Assembly (NCBI RefSeq): GCF_029581195.1
Contig: NZ_CP120737.1
Span: 3,511,001 to 3,575,000 of the forward strand
DNA length: 64,000 nucleotides
Direction of reading: 5' to 3'
Source of the DNA: Solwaraspora sp. WMMD791
Lineage (GTDB): Bacteria > Actinomycetota > Actinomycetes > Mycobacteriales > Micromonosporaceae
The translations under genes were made by a program, and so were the position numbers. The notes beneath the pieces were generated by a model that saw only the letters and a list, made by a program, of their open reading frames with translations, made no database searches and was not told the origin of the DNA. Below, one piece after another: positions 16,201-25,268 of this stretch. Within the stretch, counting starts at the first letter, position 1. The number at the start of each line of letters is the position of its first letter.

Positions 16201-19200
16201 GCCAGCAGGGTGCCGGCCGGCCCGTCGAGTCGCTGTGCCACCGGCCGGGACAGTTCGTCGTAGCCGTTCCAGACGGTGACGTCGCGGGCGTTGGTGGTGG
16301 TGAGCGGCCGGTCCCGGTGGTCGTACCCGATGGTGGTGGTGCCGGTGTCCGGGTCGTTCGCGGCGGTCAGCCGGCCCCGCTGGTCGTAGGACCAGGTCCA
16401 CGGGTGGTCAAGGGCTTCCGAGTGGTACGCGCGGGCGAGTTGGCCACGGGCGTCGTGCTCGTACCGCATGGTGGTGAACGCGGTGCGGGCGGCGTCGGTG
16501 AAGGTGTCGACCCGGGTGGTACGGCCGATGGCGTCGGACCAGACCCGGTACGACGGCGCGCCGGCCGGGTTGATCACGGTGGAGTGGTCGGTGCCGTACT
16601 CGTAGCGGGTGGCCCGTTCGGGTGCGTCGGTGCCCCGCAGCACCGGCATCTCGGTGAGTACCCGGCCGAGGCCGTCGTAGGTGTAGCGGGTGGCGTTCGG
16701 CACGGTGGTGTCGGCGAGCGGGGTGAACAGCCGGCCACTCGGTGCGCCGTCGGCGTAGTAGGCGTTGTTGGTCTGCCAGATCTCACCGGAGGTGTTGTAG
16801 AGGGTGTCGCTGATGAGCCGGCCGCCGCCGACGGCTTCCTGCTGGCTCTGCCGTTCCCGGCCGAGTCCGTCGTAGAGGGTGACGGTGGTTTCGACCCGGT
16901 TCTCGTGGCCGCGGCTGCGGGTGACCACGTACGGCGGTTTGCCGGCCGGCAGGTGGTATTCGGCGCTGAAGTCGGGGATCGCGCCGGCGGTCGGGGTCCG
17001 TCCGGGGGCCCAGGCTTCGACGAGGCGGCCCAGCGGGTCGTACGTGGCCTGGCTGACGTGGCCGTTCGGGTCGGTGCTGCGGACGGCGACGCCCCGGCCG
17101 GGGTCGACCTCGACGGTCTGGCTGTGGCCCAGCGAGTTGCGCTCGGTCACCCGGTACGCCTGCCCGGTGGCCGGCTCGAACGTGGTCGTCGAGGTCTTTC
17201 CGTCCGGGTCGGTACGGGAGGTGACCCGGCCCAGCTCGTCAAAGGCGACGGTGCCGTCGGGCTGGTAGCCGCTGCCGTCGGCCTTGAGCGACCAGGAGCT
17301 GGTGACCAGGGCCCGGGTCGAGGCGGTCAGGGCGGCGCCGTACGCCTGGTTGTCGTAGCCGACCCGGCTGGCCGCGCTCAGCGTCGTCAGGTCGTCGAAG
17401 TTGGCGTCGGCGCAGAGGGTGGGGCTGGTCCGCACCTGCCGGGTCAGGCCGATGACGTGCTTGTCCGTCCGGTGGACGTAGCCGAAGTTGGTGCAGGACT
17501 CGTCGCCGGTGCGGCCGGTGTCGCCGAGTGACTCGACGCGGGTCGGTAGCCCGTACGTCGACTCGTAGGTGGTGCGGGTTTCGACGACCCGTTGGGTACG
17601 GGTGTCGTCGCCGGTGCCGGAGGACCGGGTGTAGGTGACCTGCCGGGGTTCGGTGACCCGCCAGGCGCGCAGTGGGCTGAGCCCGTCGTCGCGGTCGCGG
17701 CGGGCCAGTTCGGTGGCGGCCGGTACGGTGACGCTGCGGGTCAGCCAGGCAGTGTCGGCGTCGTCGGCGCTGGTGTAGGTGAGTTCCTCGGCGATGCGGC
17801 CGGCGAACGGTTCGGCGTCGGCGGCGATGACGGTGCCGTCGATGTCGCGGACGGAGACGCTGTCGCCCATGCCCCGGAAGTAGCGGGTCACCGACTTGGT
17901 CCGGGCGCTTCCGATGGCCGGGTCGTCGTCGCCGGTGACGACGGTGACCTTGGCGAAGCCGGCGAACTGCGAGTACGTCCGAGTGGACTTCTTGGTGAAC
18001 TCCTGCTCGGCGAGTTTCCAGCCGGCGTCGGCGTAGGAGTAGCGGGTGACGGTCGGGAACGCCCCGTCGATCGCGGGTAGTTCCTCGACGGTGTCGACGA
18101 CGTACTTGTGGAACCAGTCGATGTCCTCGACGGCCGGGTCCGGGTGCCAGAACGACGGATAGCAGAGCCGGGTGTTGGCTTTCAACGCGGCAGTGTCGTT
18201 CTTGCCGGGCAGGCCGGTGCCGGTGGCGCAGGCCCCGGTCGGCTGCTTGTACGTGACGATCGTTTCGCCGCCGTACTCGTTGATGACGCGGCCGATGCGC
18301 AGCCGGGAGAAGTTGGGCCGGTCGTCGCGGCGGACCCGGTTGGGCATGTCGTCGGGGTGTGCCTCGAAGCGGACGGCGTTGAGCGCGATCGTGCCGGCGC
18401 CGTCGCGGCCGTGTCCGGTACGGGTGACCGACTCCAGCCACAGGGCGGTGTTCAGCCCGGTCCGCAGGATCGGGAAGGACTGCTTGAGCCGGTACTCGTC
18501 GACGGTCTGCAGGGCGGTGGAGCCGGACTGCCGCTGCGCCGAGGTGGTGATCCTGTCGAGGCGTTTGCGGGTGAAGAACGCCGGGGACGAGTTCCAGCAT
18601 TTCTGCCCGGCGGTGCAGTGCAGGTCGGCGGGTGTGTCGTACCAGATCCGGTAGTTGTTCGGGTTGGTGCTGGTGAAGTTGGCGTCGGTGCAGGTCAGTG
18701 CGCCTTCGGCGAAGCAGCGTTCGGCGACGGTGAAGGAGACCCGGGCCAGCGGCGCGGCCGTGTACATGCTGTCGGCGCGTTGGCCGTAGTCGATCCGGGT
18801 CAGGTAGCCGCTGCGGTCGTAGCGGACCGGGTCCTTGAAGTTGAAGTTGCGGGCGTAGTAGTTGGTCTCCTTGGCCCACCACAGGCTCATCGCGTTGCCG
18901 TGCACGTCCTCGACGTAGTCCAGCGACCAGCGCCACGCCTGGGTGCAGGCCGACCCGGCCCAGTTTCCGGCCTGGTAGCAGGGCTCACCGGCGTGGTTGC
19001 CGTACACCGGCACGGTCAGCACCGAGTTGGTCACCGGGTCCCCGGTGGACCAGCCGGGCAGCCGGTGCCGGCCGAACCAGTGCCGGGTGCCGTCGCGGGT
19101 GGTGACCACCCAGTACTCGCCGTCGGCGTCGCCGTTGGCCAGCCCCGCGTCGGTGAGCAGCTCGACGCGGGAGCCGTCGCCGTTGGCCGTGGTCCAGGTT

Positions 19201-20474
19201 CCGGCGTCCCACACCAGTTCGGTGGTCATGCCACCAAGTGACAGGGTGGCGTTGTTCGACCCCCAGCACAGGTCACCGGTGCGGTGGCTGGCGTTGTTGG
19301 ATCCGGCCTTTGTCGAGTCCTGCCGGCAGTTGGCGTAGCTGCGGGTGATCGAGCCGGCGGCGTAGTCCCAGCCGTCGCCGATCCAGGAGGCCTGGTTGTT
19401 GGTGGCCGAGGTCCGCCCGTCCACCGACTGCGACGAGTACGAGAGGTTGACCTGCGGCATCAGTCCGCCGGTCGCCTCCGGCACCTCGATCTGGTAGCCG
19501 TAGGTGAACGCGCCGGAGGAGGAGCCGGCGGCCCAGGAACCGGAGGAGAGCAGCGGGGTGGCGGTGTAGTCGCCGGCTGCCGACGCGCCGGTGTCCAGCA
19601 CACCGACCACGCTCGACGAGGTGGACGAGGCGGCGGACCGGCCGGCGTCCGACGACGCGGCGAGCAGCGCGCCGACCGGCACGGTGCCGCTGACCACCCG
19701 TCGGGTCGACTCCACCGCGACCTGGCTGGCGATCGGGGTGATCTCGCCGGTGTCGGTGACTCCGGAGCCGCCGGCCTGTGCGCCGGCGCGTTCGCCGACG
19801 CCGCCGTCGCCGGTGGCGCAGTCGCCGCCGTCGGGGTCGTCGTAGACGCAGTCGGGCAGCAGCAGGAAACCGAACCGGTCGGCGGCCTGTGGCCCGTACA
19901 GGTCGGCGAAGGTGGTGTAGTCGACGGTGAGCGCCACCTCGGCGGCCGGGTCGGCGGACGCCGGCGGGGTGATCTTCATGATCAGGCCGGCCACGCCGGC
20001 GGCCTGGGACGCTTCGGGGGCGGCGAGGCCGACGGCCCAGTTGCCGGCAAGTGCCGCCGGATCACCATTTTCCGGTACGCCGAGCGCCACCGGCAGGTCG
20101 TCGACCGGTAGCGTCTCGCCGGGCGCCACGCCGGTCAGGTCCACTGTGCCGTCGCCGGAGGACCAGGGGGTCACCGCCACCGGCTCGTACGGCACCACCG
20201 GCACCTCGTCGGCGGTGGTGAGGTCGGACTCGGCGGACTCGTCCTGGTGCAACTGGGGGGTCTGCGGCAGGTCGGGGAGCTCGACCTGCAGTCCTTCGCG
20301 GCTCATCCCGGGGCCGGGCACGGCCCACGCCTGCGCGGGCAGCACCGTCACGGTCATGACGACTGTGAGCAGCAGCAGGGTGGCGCGGCGGGCGCGTTGC
20401 CGGATGGTGTGCCCCCGTCCGGTACGGGCGGCTCGGTCGCCCTGCTGCCAGGACAGTGGACCGGTTCCACGCAT
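13245..20474 (-). CDS. Secreted RHS/SpvB polymorphic toxin with ricin-type lectin domain, 2409 aa
   Basis: Start ATG 20474 has GGGAG nine bases upstream and gives an N-terminus with an Arg-rich stretch, a hydrophobic core (LLLLTVVMTVTVLPAQAWA) and a likely signal cleavage site. Domains: SpvB-like region from about residue 325 (YQIEVPEATGGLMPQVNLSY), RHS/YD repeats across the middle (for example RYTYDGLGRVLTEM), a ricin-B-type lectin at about 1765-1890 (HCLDLAYGLAVPGQRIQLHS, QRW and QLW motifs), the RHS core ending at DPTGL (about 2068), an Ala/Lys-rich linker, and a variable tip of about 124 residues from 13620. The tip (ETYYRTMSQEHFDIL, ETFISPTQAFSEAYEGVLVRF) resembles small ADP-ribosyltransferase toxins with R and S-T-type motifs, but weakly. 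The immunity gene follows. Confidence 0.92.
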   Translation of the reverse strand: MRGTGPLSWQQGDRAARTGRGHTIRQRARRATLLLLTVVMTVTVLPAQAWAVPGPGMSREGLQVELPDLPQTPQLHQDESAESDLTTADEVPVVPYEPVAVTPWSSGDGTVDLTGVAPGETLPVDDLPVALGVPENGDPAALAGNWAVGLAAPEASQAAGVAGLIMKITPPASADPAAEVALTVDYTTFADLYGPQAADRFGFLLLPDCVYDDPDGGDCATGDGGVGERAGAQAGGSGVTDTGEITPIASQVAVESTRRVVSGTVPVGALLAASSDAGRSAASSTSSSVVGVLDTGASAAGDYTATPLLSSGSWAAGSSSGAFTYGYQIEVPEATGGLMPQVNLSYSSQSVDGRTSATNNQASWIGDGWDYAAGSITRSYANCRQDSTKAGSNNASHRTGDLCWGSNNATLSLGGMTTELVWDAGTWTTANGDGSRVELLTDAGLANGDADGEYWVVTTRDGTRHWFGRHRLPGWSTGDPVTNSVLTVPVYGNHAGEPCYQAGNWAGSACTQAWRWSLDYVEDVHGNAMSLWWAKETNYYARNFNFKDPVRYDRSGYLTRIDYGQRADSMYTAAPLARVSFTVAERCFAEGALTCTDANFTSTNPNNYRIWYDTPADLHCTAGQKCWNSSPAFFTRKRLDRITTSAQRQSGSTALQTVDEYRLKQSFPILRTGLNTALWLESVTRTGHGRDGAGTIALNAVRFEAHPDDMPNRVRRDDRPNFSRLRIGRVINEYGGETIVTYKQPTGACATGTGLPGKNDTAALKANTRLCYPSFWHPDPAVEDIDWFHKYVVDTVEELPAIDGAFPTVTRYSYADAGWKLAEQEFTKKSTRTYSQFAGFAKVTVVTGDDDPAIGSARTKSVTRYFRGMGDSVSVRDIDGTVIAADAEPFAGRIAEELTYTSADDADTAWLTRSVTVPAATELARRDRDDGLSPLRAWRVTEPRQVTYTRSSGTGDDTRTQRVVETRTTYESTYGLPTRVESLGDTGRTGDESCTNFGYVHRTDKHVIGLTRQVRTSPTLCADANFDDLTTLSAASRVGYDNQAYGAALTASTRALVTSSWSLKADGSGYQPDGTVAFDELGRVTSRTDPDGKTSTTTFEPATGQAYRVTERNSLGHSQTVEVDPGRGVAVRSTDPNGHVSQATYDPLGRLVEAWAPGRTPTAGAIPDFSAEYHLPAGKPPYVVTRSRGHENRVETTVTLYDGLGRERQSQQEAVGGGRLISDTLYNTSGEIWQTNNAYYADGAPSGRLFTPLADTTVPNATRYTYDGLGRVLTEMPVLRGTDAPERATRYEYGTDHSTVINPAGAPSYRVWSDAIGRTTRVDTFTDAARTAFTTMRYEHDARGQLARAYHSEALDHPWTWSYDQRGRLTAANDPDTGTTTIGYDHRDRPLTTTNARDVTVWNGYDELSRPVAQRLDGPAGTLLAEYSYDTAPGGTGLPATATRYTDGLAYTQQIGGYTDDYQPTSTTLTLPQEIADTWGLARSYTYSYSYTDTGLPASVRMPAVGRLPAEEVLVRYTADGLPLSVSGQDWYGAETVYSPYGQVLRSTLGAQPYRVWTTASYDDASGALLDQRVFREQTGDQAVVPGNLVSQRSYGYDAAGNVTAVREHATGIAERQCFSYDGVGQLTRAWTSADQSSCAAVPSAAMVASGADGAGYWQEYEYDLLGNRTRLVEKDLGGDVAKDATSTYTYGKLDGSQPRTLTSVRKQYVTLSGAQVTAEAKRLYEATGETKSVSSLQTGDAQTLSWTWDGQVERIAGQGQGGKTAWVGPAGHCLDLAYGLAVPGQRIQLHSCNRTPPQRWAFTVAPGQVDADLGSMRVYDDWCLQPVGTTAGSLVQLQRCDDGAGQRLTRTAVGQLQHVVSGLCLATLGGATANATPIVLATCDAGATAQLWSAQDETRHVYGPDGARLLTVQDAQATLHLGDALLTVAAGGVNVVSQRTYPVPGGAVMRYAYGTSPAALAALASDHQGSPYAEVNSSAGMPVRIVKRDPYGNERATTPLAVNLQTHTGFLGATRDDSSGYTPLGARLYDPAVGRFLSADPVLDLADPAQANGYTYAHNNPVTHSDPTGLSISLTSSERAAALAGAGLSAAQVAQARSAAGRTMTSVILSVAWDVLKEFIGLNAALGCFGGSVWSCVDLVTEFIPAVKMFKAFSRIVKAVERTFSAIKAWQKAKAAAQSVLRAARAAETAALNAKKAAAERAKRAAQALAKKAADKANTTSNKAVNASKKTGNPVQKQAQAKTNPKASSGGGGRASGGGGKNTSKPGGTTGASSRSNGGSSGGGGGGETYYRTMSQEHFDILDSGGGISATRETFISPTQAFSEAYEGVLVRFTVEEGTTAALESIGVRNNSAVTARRYPGMPLVMRGWRNKFAFFKGEGAGHINIGLGGGTALKIFNKAITNFEKVR
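13624..14950. repeat. 1327-bp direct repeat, copy B (inside full-length RHS gene)
   Basis: This partner of 6336-7662 lies in the same orientation at an offset of 7288. It ends on the left exactly at the Gly-rich junction with the toxin tip, and on the right inside the lectin domain. The absence of visible differences over this length implies a recent duplication or ongoing gene conversion. Confidence 0.85.
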
Positions 20475-20909
20475 GCGCGTCGACTCCCAGGCGTGAAGAC
20501 AATGCGGACGGACCGCGAGAGCACACGCTGGGCGCGGCACGGTCGTGAGCACTGTGCGTCAGATTGAGCCGACACTCAAGTGACATTGGGGAGCCCCGAA
20601 CGGAGCCGGAGTGAGCTCGGTCACGGGTCAATGCCGGTCGAGTGCCGTCGATCTGGTTAGGAACCGATCAAATGCACCAATCCCAATATTTGGATCAGTT
20701 GTTCTCGACAAATACGACACTCGATCACGAAGCTGGCGGTCATGACATCGATAAGTGTCGTATGTAACGGATTTATAACGACATTGATGCATGACCTGGC
20801 GGCGCGAGTCGTGCGATCGTGACCGGGCTTCTGCACCGCAGCTTGTCGGCCGGGCGCAGTGGCGTCCACAGTGCCCTCTGCCCGCCGGGTCCCACGGGAG
20901 TAGCTCGCA
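20475..20909. promoter_or_regulatory. Divergent promoter region of the RHS gene and the DNRLRE gene
   Basis: This 435-bp interval is more AT-rich than its neighbours, particularly 20640-20800, and must drive both large secreted proteins. It contains a 9-bp perfect inverted repeat, TACGACACT at 20713-20721 and AGTGTCGTA at 20754-20762. The inner arms TCGAT/ATCGA (20721-20725 and 20747-20751) extend the pairing. No small gene is convincing here. Confidence 0.5.
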
Positions 20910-23900
20910 GTGACCGCGTCTCGCCTGATCAGCCCCTTCGTGCGCACCCGTACCCGGCTCACCGTGACGGTGGCGCTGATCTCGACCGCGCTCGTCGCCA
21001 CCACCCTGCCGTGGATCGTGCCCGCCCTCGACCGGACCGCGCCGCAGCAGCCCGCCGAGGCCGCGCCCGCCGCCCCACGCGACGAAGCCGCCGCCTTCGA
21101 CGAGGCACGACGCACCGGCGAAGAGGTGCTGATCGACACCGACACCACCGCCACCGCCCAGACCTGGGCGCGACCCGACGGACAGCTCCGCACCACCACG
21201 CACTCGATCCCGCAACGGGCGCGGAACGCGTCCGGACAGTGGGCCGCCATCGACACCAACCTGACCCAGATCGCCGCCGCAGACAACGGTCTGGGCGTAC
21301 GACCGGTCAACCCCGCGACGCCGGTCCGCTTCTCCAGCGGCGGCCCCGCCGCCCGGTACGCCCCCGCCCGGTACCAGCCCGACACCGCTCCGCCTGTCGT
21401 CCACAGCGTGCTCGCCGAGCTGGACATCGACGGACACACCGTCGCGTACACCTGGCCAGGACCACTGCCCGAGCCCGTCCTCGACGGTTCCCGCGCCCTC
21501 TACCCGGAGGTACTGCCCGGCGTCGACCTTCTGCTGGTCGTCCGCGACGACGGCGGCTTCGGACAGCTGCTGATCGTCAAGACGCCGCAGGCCGCGGCTC
21601 TGGAGGCCGTCCAGCAGATCAGCTACGGGCTGCGGTCGACCACCGCCGTGTTCCGGCACGACCCCGTCACCGGCGGAGTCTCCGTCCTCGACGGGACCAG
21701 CGGCACCGAGATCAGTTCCATCCCCACCCCGTTCGCCTGGGACTCCTCCGGCCGCGACGACGAAGCCCCCGATGCGCCACCGCGTACCTCCGTGGCCACC
21801 ACCGCCGACGTCCTGCGCCTGTCCGGGCTCAGCGGCGCCGAACCCGGTGCCGCTATCGCCCCCATGCCCAGCAGCCTCGACGGCGACGGCACCGGCGACG
21901 CCCGACTGCGACTGGACGCCGCCGCCACCGGCCTGCTCGACAACGCGGACGTACGTTTCCCGCTCTTCCTCGACCCGACGATGCGCAGCACCACCCAGGC
22001 ATGGGCGACCGTCTACAGCCAGTACCCGAACACCAACACCTGGAACGGCACCAACTTCAACAACGGCACCACCGAGGCCCGGGTCGGCTACGAGCAGGAC
22101 ACCCCGCTGCGGGCCCGCACCTACTGGCGGATGGCCTTCGACACCCGGATGAAGGGCGCCACGGTCAGCTCAGCCACGTTCCGGGTGCTCAACATCCACT
22201 CCTGGTCCTGCAACGCTCGGGAGATGCAGCTGTGGCTGACCGGGGCCATCTCGTCGGGCACCACCTGGAACAAGCAGCCAGGTTGGCTCACCCAACAGCA
22301 GCGACGAAGCTTCGCTCACGGCTACGGCAGTCAGTGCGCCGACGCGTACGTCGGCTTCAACGTGCTCCAGGGCGCACAGGTCGGTGCCGACAACGGCCTG
22401 TCCCAGGTCACCTTCGTCATGCGCGCCACCGATGAATCGGACACCCTGACCTGGCGCAAGTTCCGGGTCAGTGCCACCGAGCTGACCGTCGTGTTCAACC
22501 GGCCGCCGGCCGAGCCGACCAACGGTACGGTCTCACCCGGCGGCGCGTGTGCACCCAGCCCCGCACCCCCCACCGTGGTCGGCCGGACCAACCTCGTGCT
22601 GGCGGCCACCGGCAGCGACGCCGACGGCAACCTGCGCGGCCTGCGGTTCCGGTTCTGGAAGGAAGGGACCACCGCACCGCCCGGAACGCTCGTCACCAGT
22701 CTCAGCAACGGCAGGGCCAGCCTCACCATCCCGGCCACTACGCTGGAGGACCGGGCCACCTACACCTGGGACGTCCGGTCCGAGGACACCGACGGAGAGG
22801 TGTCCACCTGGTTCCCACCCGGCAGCCCCCTGTGCCGGGTCGTCATCGACGCCTCCGCGCCGCCGGCACCCGTCGTCGTCAGCGACGACTTCCCCGCCGC
22901 CACGCCCGACGCCGCCACCTGGGCCAGCGTGAAGTTCGGCCAGACCGGAGCGGTGACGTTCACCGCGGCCGACGCCGCCCGGTTCAGCTACGCACTCGGC
23001 GGCCTGGAGACGACCTACGTCGACGCCACCGCCGGCACCGCGACGGTCCCGGCCCTGCGGCCACGACACTCCGGGCCGACGACCCTGCAGGTGTACGCCT
23101 ACGACACCGCCGGCAACCGCAGCGCCCGTACCGACTACACGTTCTACGTACCGCCGCGTGACGTCGCCGACGGACCGGGCGATACCGGCGGCGACGGACG
23201 ACCCGACCTGACGGTCATCGACGCCGACGGCCACCTGCGGACCTACCCCGGCGACGCCGGCGGCGCCCTGTACGAGTCCCTGCCTGCCTCCTACCGCGCC
23301 GGCGACCAGCTCAACCCGGCCGGACACTGGTTCGACCCGGCGAGCGGCCGGGCCGCGCTGATCACCAAGTACGGTGACGCCTTCCCTGGTGACGGCGTGA
23401 CCGACCTGTTCGCCCGCACCCCCGACGGCGGCTTCTGGCTCTACCCCGGCGACGGGTACAGCAGCTTCGACGTTGACGACCGGATCCGGGTGCAGTTGCC
23501 GCCCGGTGTGCCGGACCCGGCCACCTGGACCCAGCTCAAGGCCGTCGGTGACATCACCGGTGACAAGCACCCCGACCTGGTGCTGCGCGCCGGCACCGCG
23601 TTCTGGACGTTGAGCGGCTACACCGGGGCAAGCTTCCAGCAGGCGACTCTGATGGACGGCACCGCCTGGGCCCGCCAGGAGATCGTCAACGTGGCCGACA
23701 TCGACCAGGACGGCACCCCGGACCTGCTCTGGCGGCACCTGGACAACGGCATCATGTACGTCCGACACGGCCGGCCCGGCACCGTCGCAGGCAGCGTCGA
23801 CCTGAACTCGTTGAAGACGGCGGCGGCTTCCCGCAATGGTGACGTCTCCTACGGCACCGGCTGGTCCGCCGCGAGCGTCGACCTGGTGGTCGGCACTCCC

Positions 23901-24050
23901 GATTTCAACGGTGACGGCATCCCTGACATGTGGGCCCGGTGGACATCGGACGGACAACTGCGGGTCTACCACCCCTCCACCACCAATGCGGGAACCAACG
24001 TACGGATCCTCTCCAGCACGGTCTATCCGGGAATGAAGGGTCTTGGCTGA
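20910..24050 (+). CDS. Large secreted DNRLRE / FG-GAP-repeat protein, 1046 aa
   Basis: The N-terminus has a basic stretch and hydrophobic segment (LTVTVALISTALVATTLPWI), so the protein is exported. After an RHS-associated N-terminal region, a DNRLRE-type beta domain begins near residue 355 (LDPTMRSTTQAWATVYSQYP, VSSATFRVLNIHSWSCNARE). Fibronectin/Ig-like segments follow at about 535-750. The last 300 residues carry FG-GAP/VCBS-type repeats (GDGRPDLTVIDADG, GDITGDKHPDLVLR, DIDQDGTPDLLWR, PDFNGDGIPDMWAR) with Ca-binding-like DxDxDG loops. Such proteins often accompany RHS/SpvB proteins in actinobacteria. Divergent placement suggests joint control and a cell-surface or delivery role. Confidence 0.85.
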   Translation: MTASRLISPFVRTRTRLTVTVALISTALVATTLPWIVPALDRTAPQQPAEAAPAAPRDEAAAFDEARRTGEEVLIDTDTTATAQTWARPDGQLRTTTHSIPQRARNASGQWAAIDTNLTQIAAADNGLGVRPVNPATPVRFSSGGPAARYAPARYQPDTAPPVVHSVLAELDIDGHTVAYTWPGPLPEPVLDGSRALYPEVLPGVDLLLVVRDDGGFGQLLIVKTPQAAALEAVQQISYGLRSTTAVFRHDPVTGGVSVLDGTSGTEISSIPTPFAWDSSGRDDEAPDAPPRTSVATTADVLRLSGLSGAEPGAAIAPMPSSLDGDGTGDARLRLDAAATGLLDNADVRFPLFLDPTMRSTTQAWATVYSQYPNTNTWNGTNFNNGTTEARVGYEQDTPLRARTYWRMAFDTRMKGATVSSATFRVLNIHSWSCNAREMQLWLTGAISSGTTWNKQPGWLTQQQRRSFAHGYGSQCADAYVGFNVLQGAQVGADNGLSQVTFVMRATDESDTLTWRKFRVSATELTVVFNRPPAEPTNGTVSPGGACAPSPAPPTVVGRTNLVLAATGSDADGNLRGLRFRFWKEGTTAPPGTLVTSLSNGRASLTIPATTLEDRATYTWDVRSEDTDGEVSTWFPPGSPLCRVVIDASAPPAPVVVSDDFPAATPDAATWASVKFGQTGAVTFTAADAARFSYALGGLETTYVDATAGTATVPALRPRHSGPTTLQVYAYDTAGNRSARTDYTFYVPPRDVADGPGDTGGDGRPDLTVIDADGHLRTYPGDAGGALYESLPASYRAGDQLNPAGHWFDPASGRAALITKYGDAFPGDGVTDLFARTPDGGFWLYPGDGYSSFDVDDRIRVQLPPGVPDPATWTQLKAVGDITGDKHPDLVLRAGTAFWTLSGYTGASFQQATLMDGTAWARQEIVNVADIDQDGTPDLLWRHLDNGIMYVRHGRPGTVAGSVDLNSLKTAAASRNGDVSYGTGWSAASVDLVVGTPDFNGDGIPDMWARWTSDGQLRVYHPSTTNAGTNVRILSSTVYPGMKGLG

Positions 24051-24226
24051 CCCTGGCGGACAGCACGACGTTCGGCGATGATCCGTGCCGATGAGGCGGA
24101 GATGGTTCGCTGTCGACAGGTTCGAGGGGTTACCCGGATGCCGGAAACCTTTCCGGGGAGCACCGACAGCTAATCGATGAGCACCTATTTTAGGCGGAAG
24201 TGCTTCCTACCCCGAGGAGAAGGCCT

Positions 24227-24502
24227 ATGCGTACCTTGCGCACCGCCCTCGCTCTCGCCTGCGTCAGCGGCGCCCTGCTGGTGGGCGCTGCGACTCCGGC
24301 CCAGGCCGCATCACCCACCACCAGCGCGGCGTCGTACGCGGCCCCCGACAACTACCACTTCGGCACGTACTACACGCTGGAGGCCTGCCGGTACTTCGGC
24401 GAGAGCCTCACCGCCGCCGGGGTGTGGCGCTACTACAGTTGCCGCTACGAGTGGCGCAGCGGTGAGCCGCAGGGCTACTACTACTTGTACATGTACAACT
24501 GA
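24227..24502 (+). CDS. Small secreted aromatic-rich protein, 91 aa
   Basis: ATG 24227 follows a strong ribosome binding site (GAGGAGAAGG, 24214-24223). A typical signal peptide (ALALACVSGALLVGAATPAQA) is followed by a mature peptide of about 63 residues that is very rich in Tyr (ending GYYYLYMYN) and contains two Cys, which could form a disulfide. The family is not recognised. It is monocistronic with a hairpin terminator right after the stop. Confidence 0.8.
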   Translation: MRTLRTALALACVSGALLVGAATPAQAASPTTSAASYAAPDNYHFGTYYTLEACRYFGESLTAAGVWRYYSCRYEWRSGEPQGYYYLYMYN

Positions 24503-24507
24503 CGGCC

Positions 24508-24541
24508 GGGGCCACCGACCGGCACCCGGGTCGGTGGCCCC
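24508..24541 (+). terminator. Hairpin terminator after the small secreted protein
   Basis: GGGGCCACCGACC (24508-24520) pairs perfectly with GGTCGGTGGCCCC (24529-24541) across an 8-base loop. There is no T-tract, as is common in high-GC actinobacteria. Confidence 0.75.
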
Positions 24542-24549
24542 CACCGTCG

Positions 24550-25005
24550 ATGCACGTCCACGACGACTGGCGTCTGCAGTCGGCCGGAACCACGGCCGGG
24601 GCGGCGGTGCAACTGCAGCGCTGTGACGACGGCACCGCGCAGCGACTGACCCGCACGACGGGCGGTCAGCTACAACATGTGATGTCGGGGTTGTGTCTGG
24701 CGACCCAGGGCGGGGCGACGGCGAACTCGACCCCGATCGTCCTCGCCACCTGTGATCCTGGCGCGACGGCGCAGTTGTGGTCGGCGCAGGACGAGACCCG
24801 GCACGTCTACGGCCCGGACGGCGCCCGGCTGCTGACCGTGCAGGACGCTCAGGCGACCCTGCACCTGGGCGACGCCCTGCTCACCGTCGCCGCTGGCGGG
24901 GTCAACGTGACCAGCCAGCGCACCTACCCCGCCCCGGGTGGGGCGGTGATGCGCTACGCCCACGACACCAGCCCGGCCGCGCTCGCGACCATCGCCTCAC
25001 GTCGT
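24550..25005 (+). pseudogene. Diverged RHS lectin/linker relic
   Basis: The frame encodes VQLQRCDDGTAQRLTRTTGG, then SGLCLATQGGATANSTPIVL and TYPAPGGAVMRYAHDTSPAA, the same lectin-to-RHS segment as residues at 14560-15030 of the full RHS gene but on the opposite strand and with scattered changes. It breaks off after SPAALATIAS, before the RHS core, and has no N-terminus, so it cannot be functional. It shows an older RHS copy or a recombination donor once lay to the right of this locus. Confidence 0.8.
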
Positions 25006-25183
25006 CAGGGAGCAGATTCCGCAGCAGCTCATATGCCTCGGCCAGAACCTCTTGCTCAGATCGCAACCCCACCTGGCAGAGTTTGCCGCGAACCACGGGT
25101 TTGCCAGTGACAGGCAAACGGCGTCTGCTAGGCAAACTTGCCAGATCAGAAGGCCGAGTCGGCCGCCCCGCGCCTCAAGATCG

Positions 25184-25247
25184 CGACGATCTTGCACTTA
25201 TCGACTGACAAACCCGACAAATCTTCTCGATAAGTGCAAGATCGTCG
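25184..25247. repeat. 21-bp perfect inverted repeat with 22-base loop
   Basis: The arms are 25184-25204 (core GATCTTGCACTTATCGA) and 25227-25247 (core TCGATAAGTGCAAGATC), perfectly complementary over 21 bp. They lie between the RHS relic and the ArsR operon. The loop is AT-rich. This could be a REP-like or mobile-element end, or a terminator for leftward reading, but there is no gene ending close by. Confidence 0.75.
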
Positions 25248-25268
25248 AGGACCATGGCTGTGGGTGGC

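Noticed and set aside
14280-17531. Long rightward open frame (over 1000 codons) inside the RHS gene
   Set aside because: It is antisense to the clearly coding RHS frame, Arg/Gly/Val-rich, without domains; long antisense frames are expected at this GC content.
24902-25135. Leftward frame with RSEQEVLAEAYELLRNLLPD next to the RHS relic
   Set aside because: Short, partly antisense to the relic, with no supported start or partner; kept only as a possible fragment.
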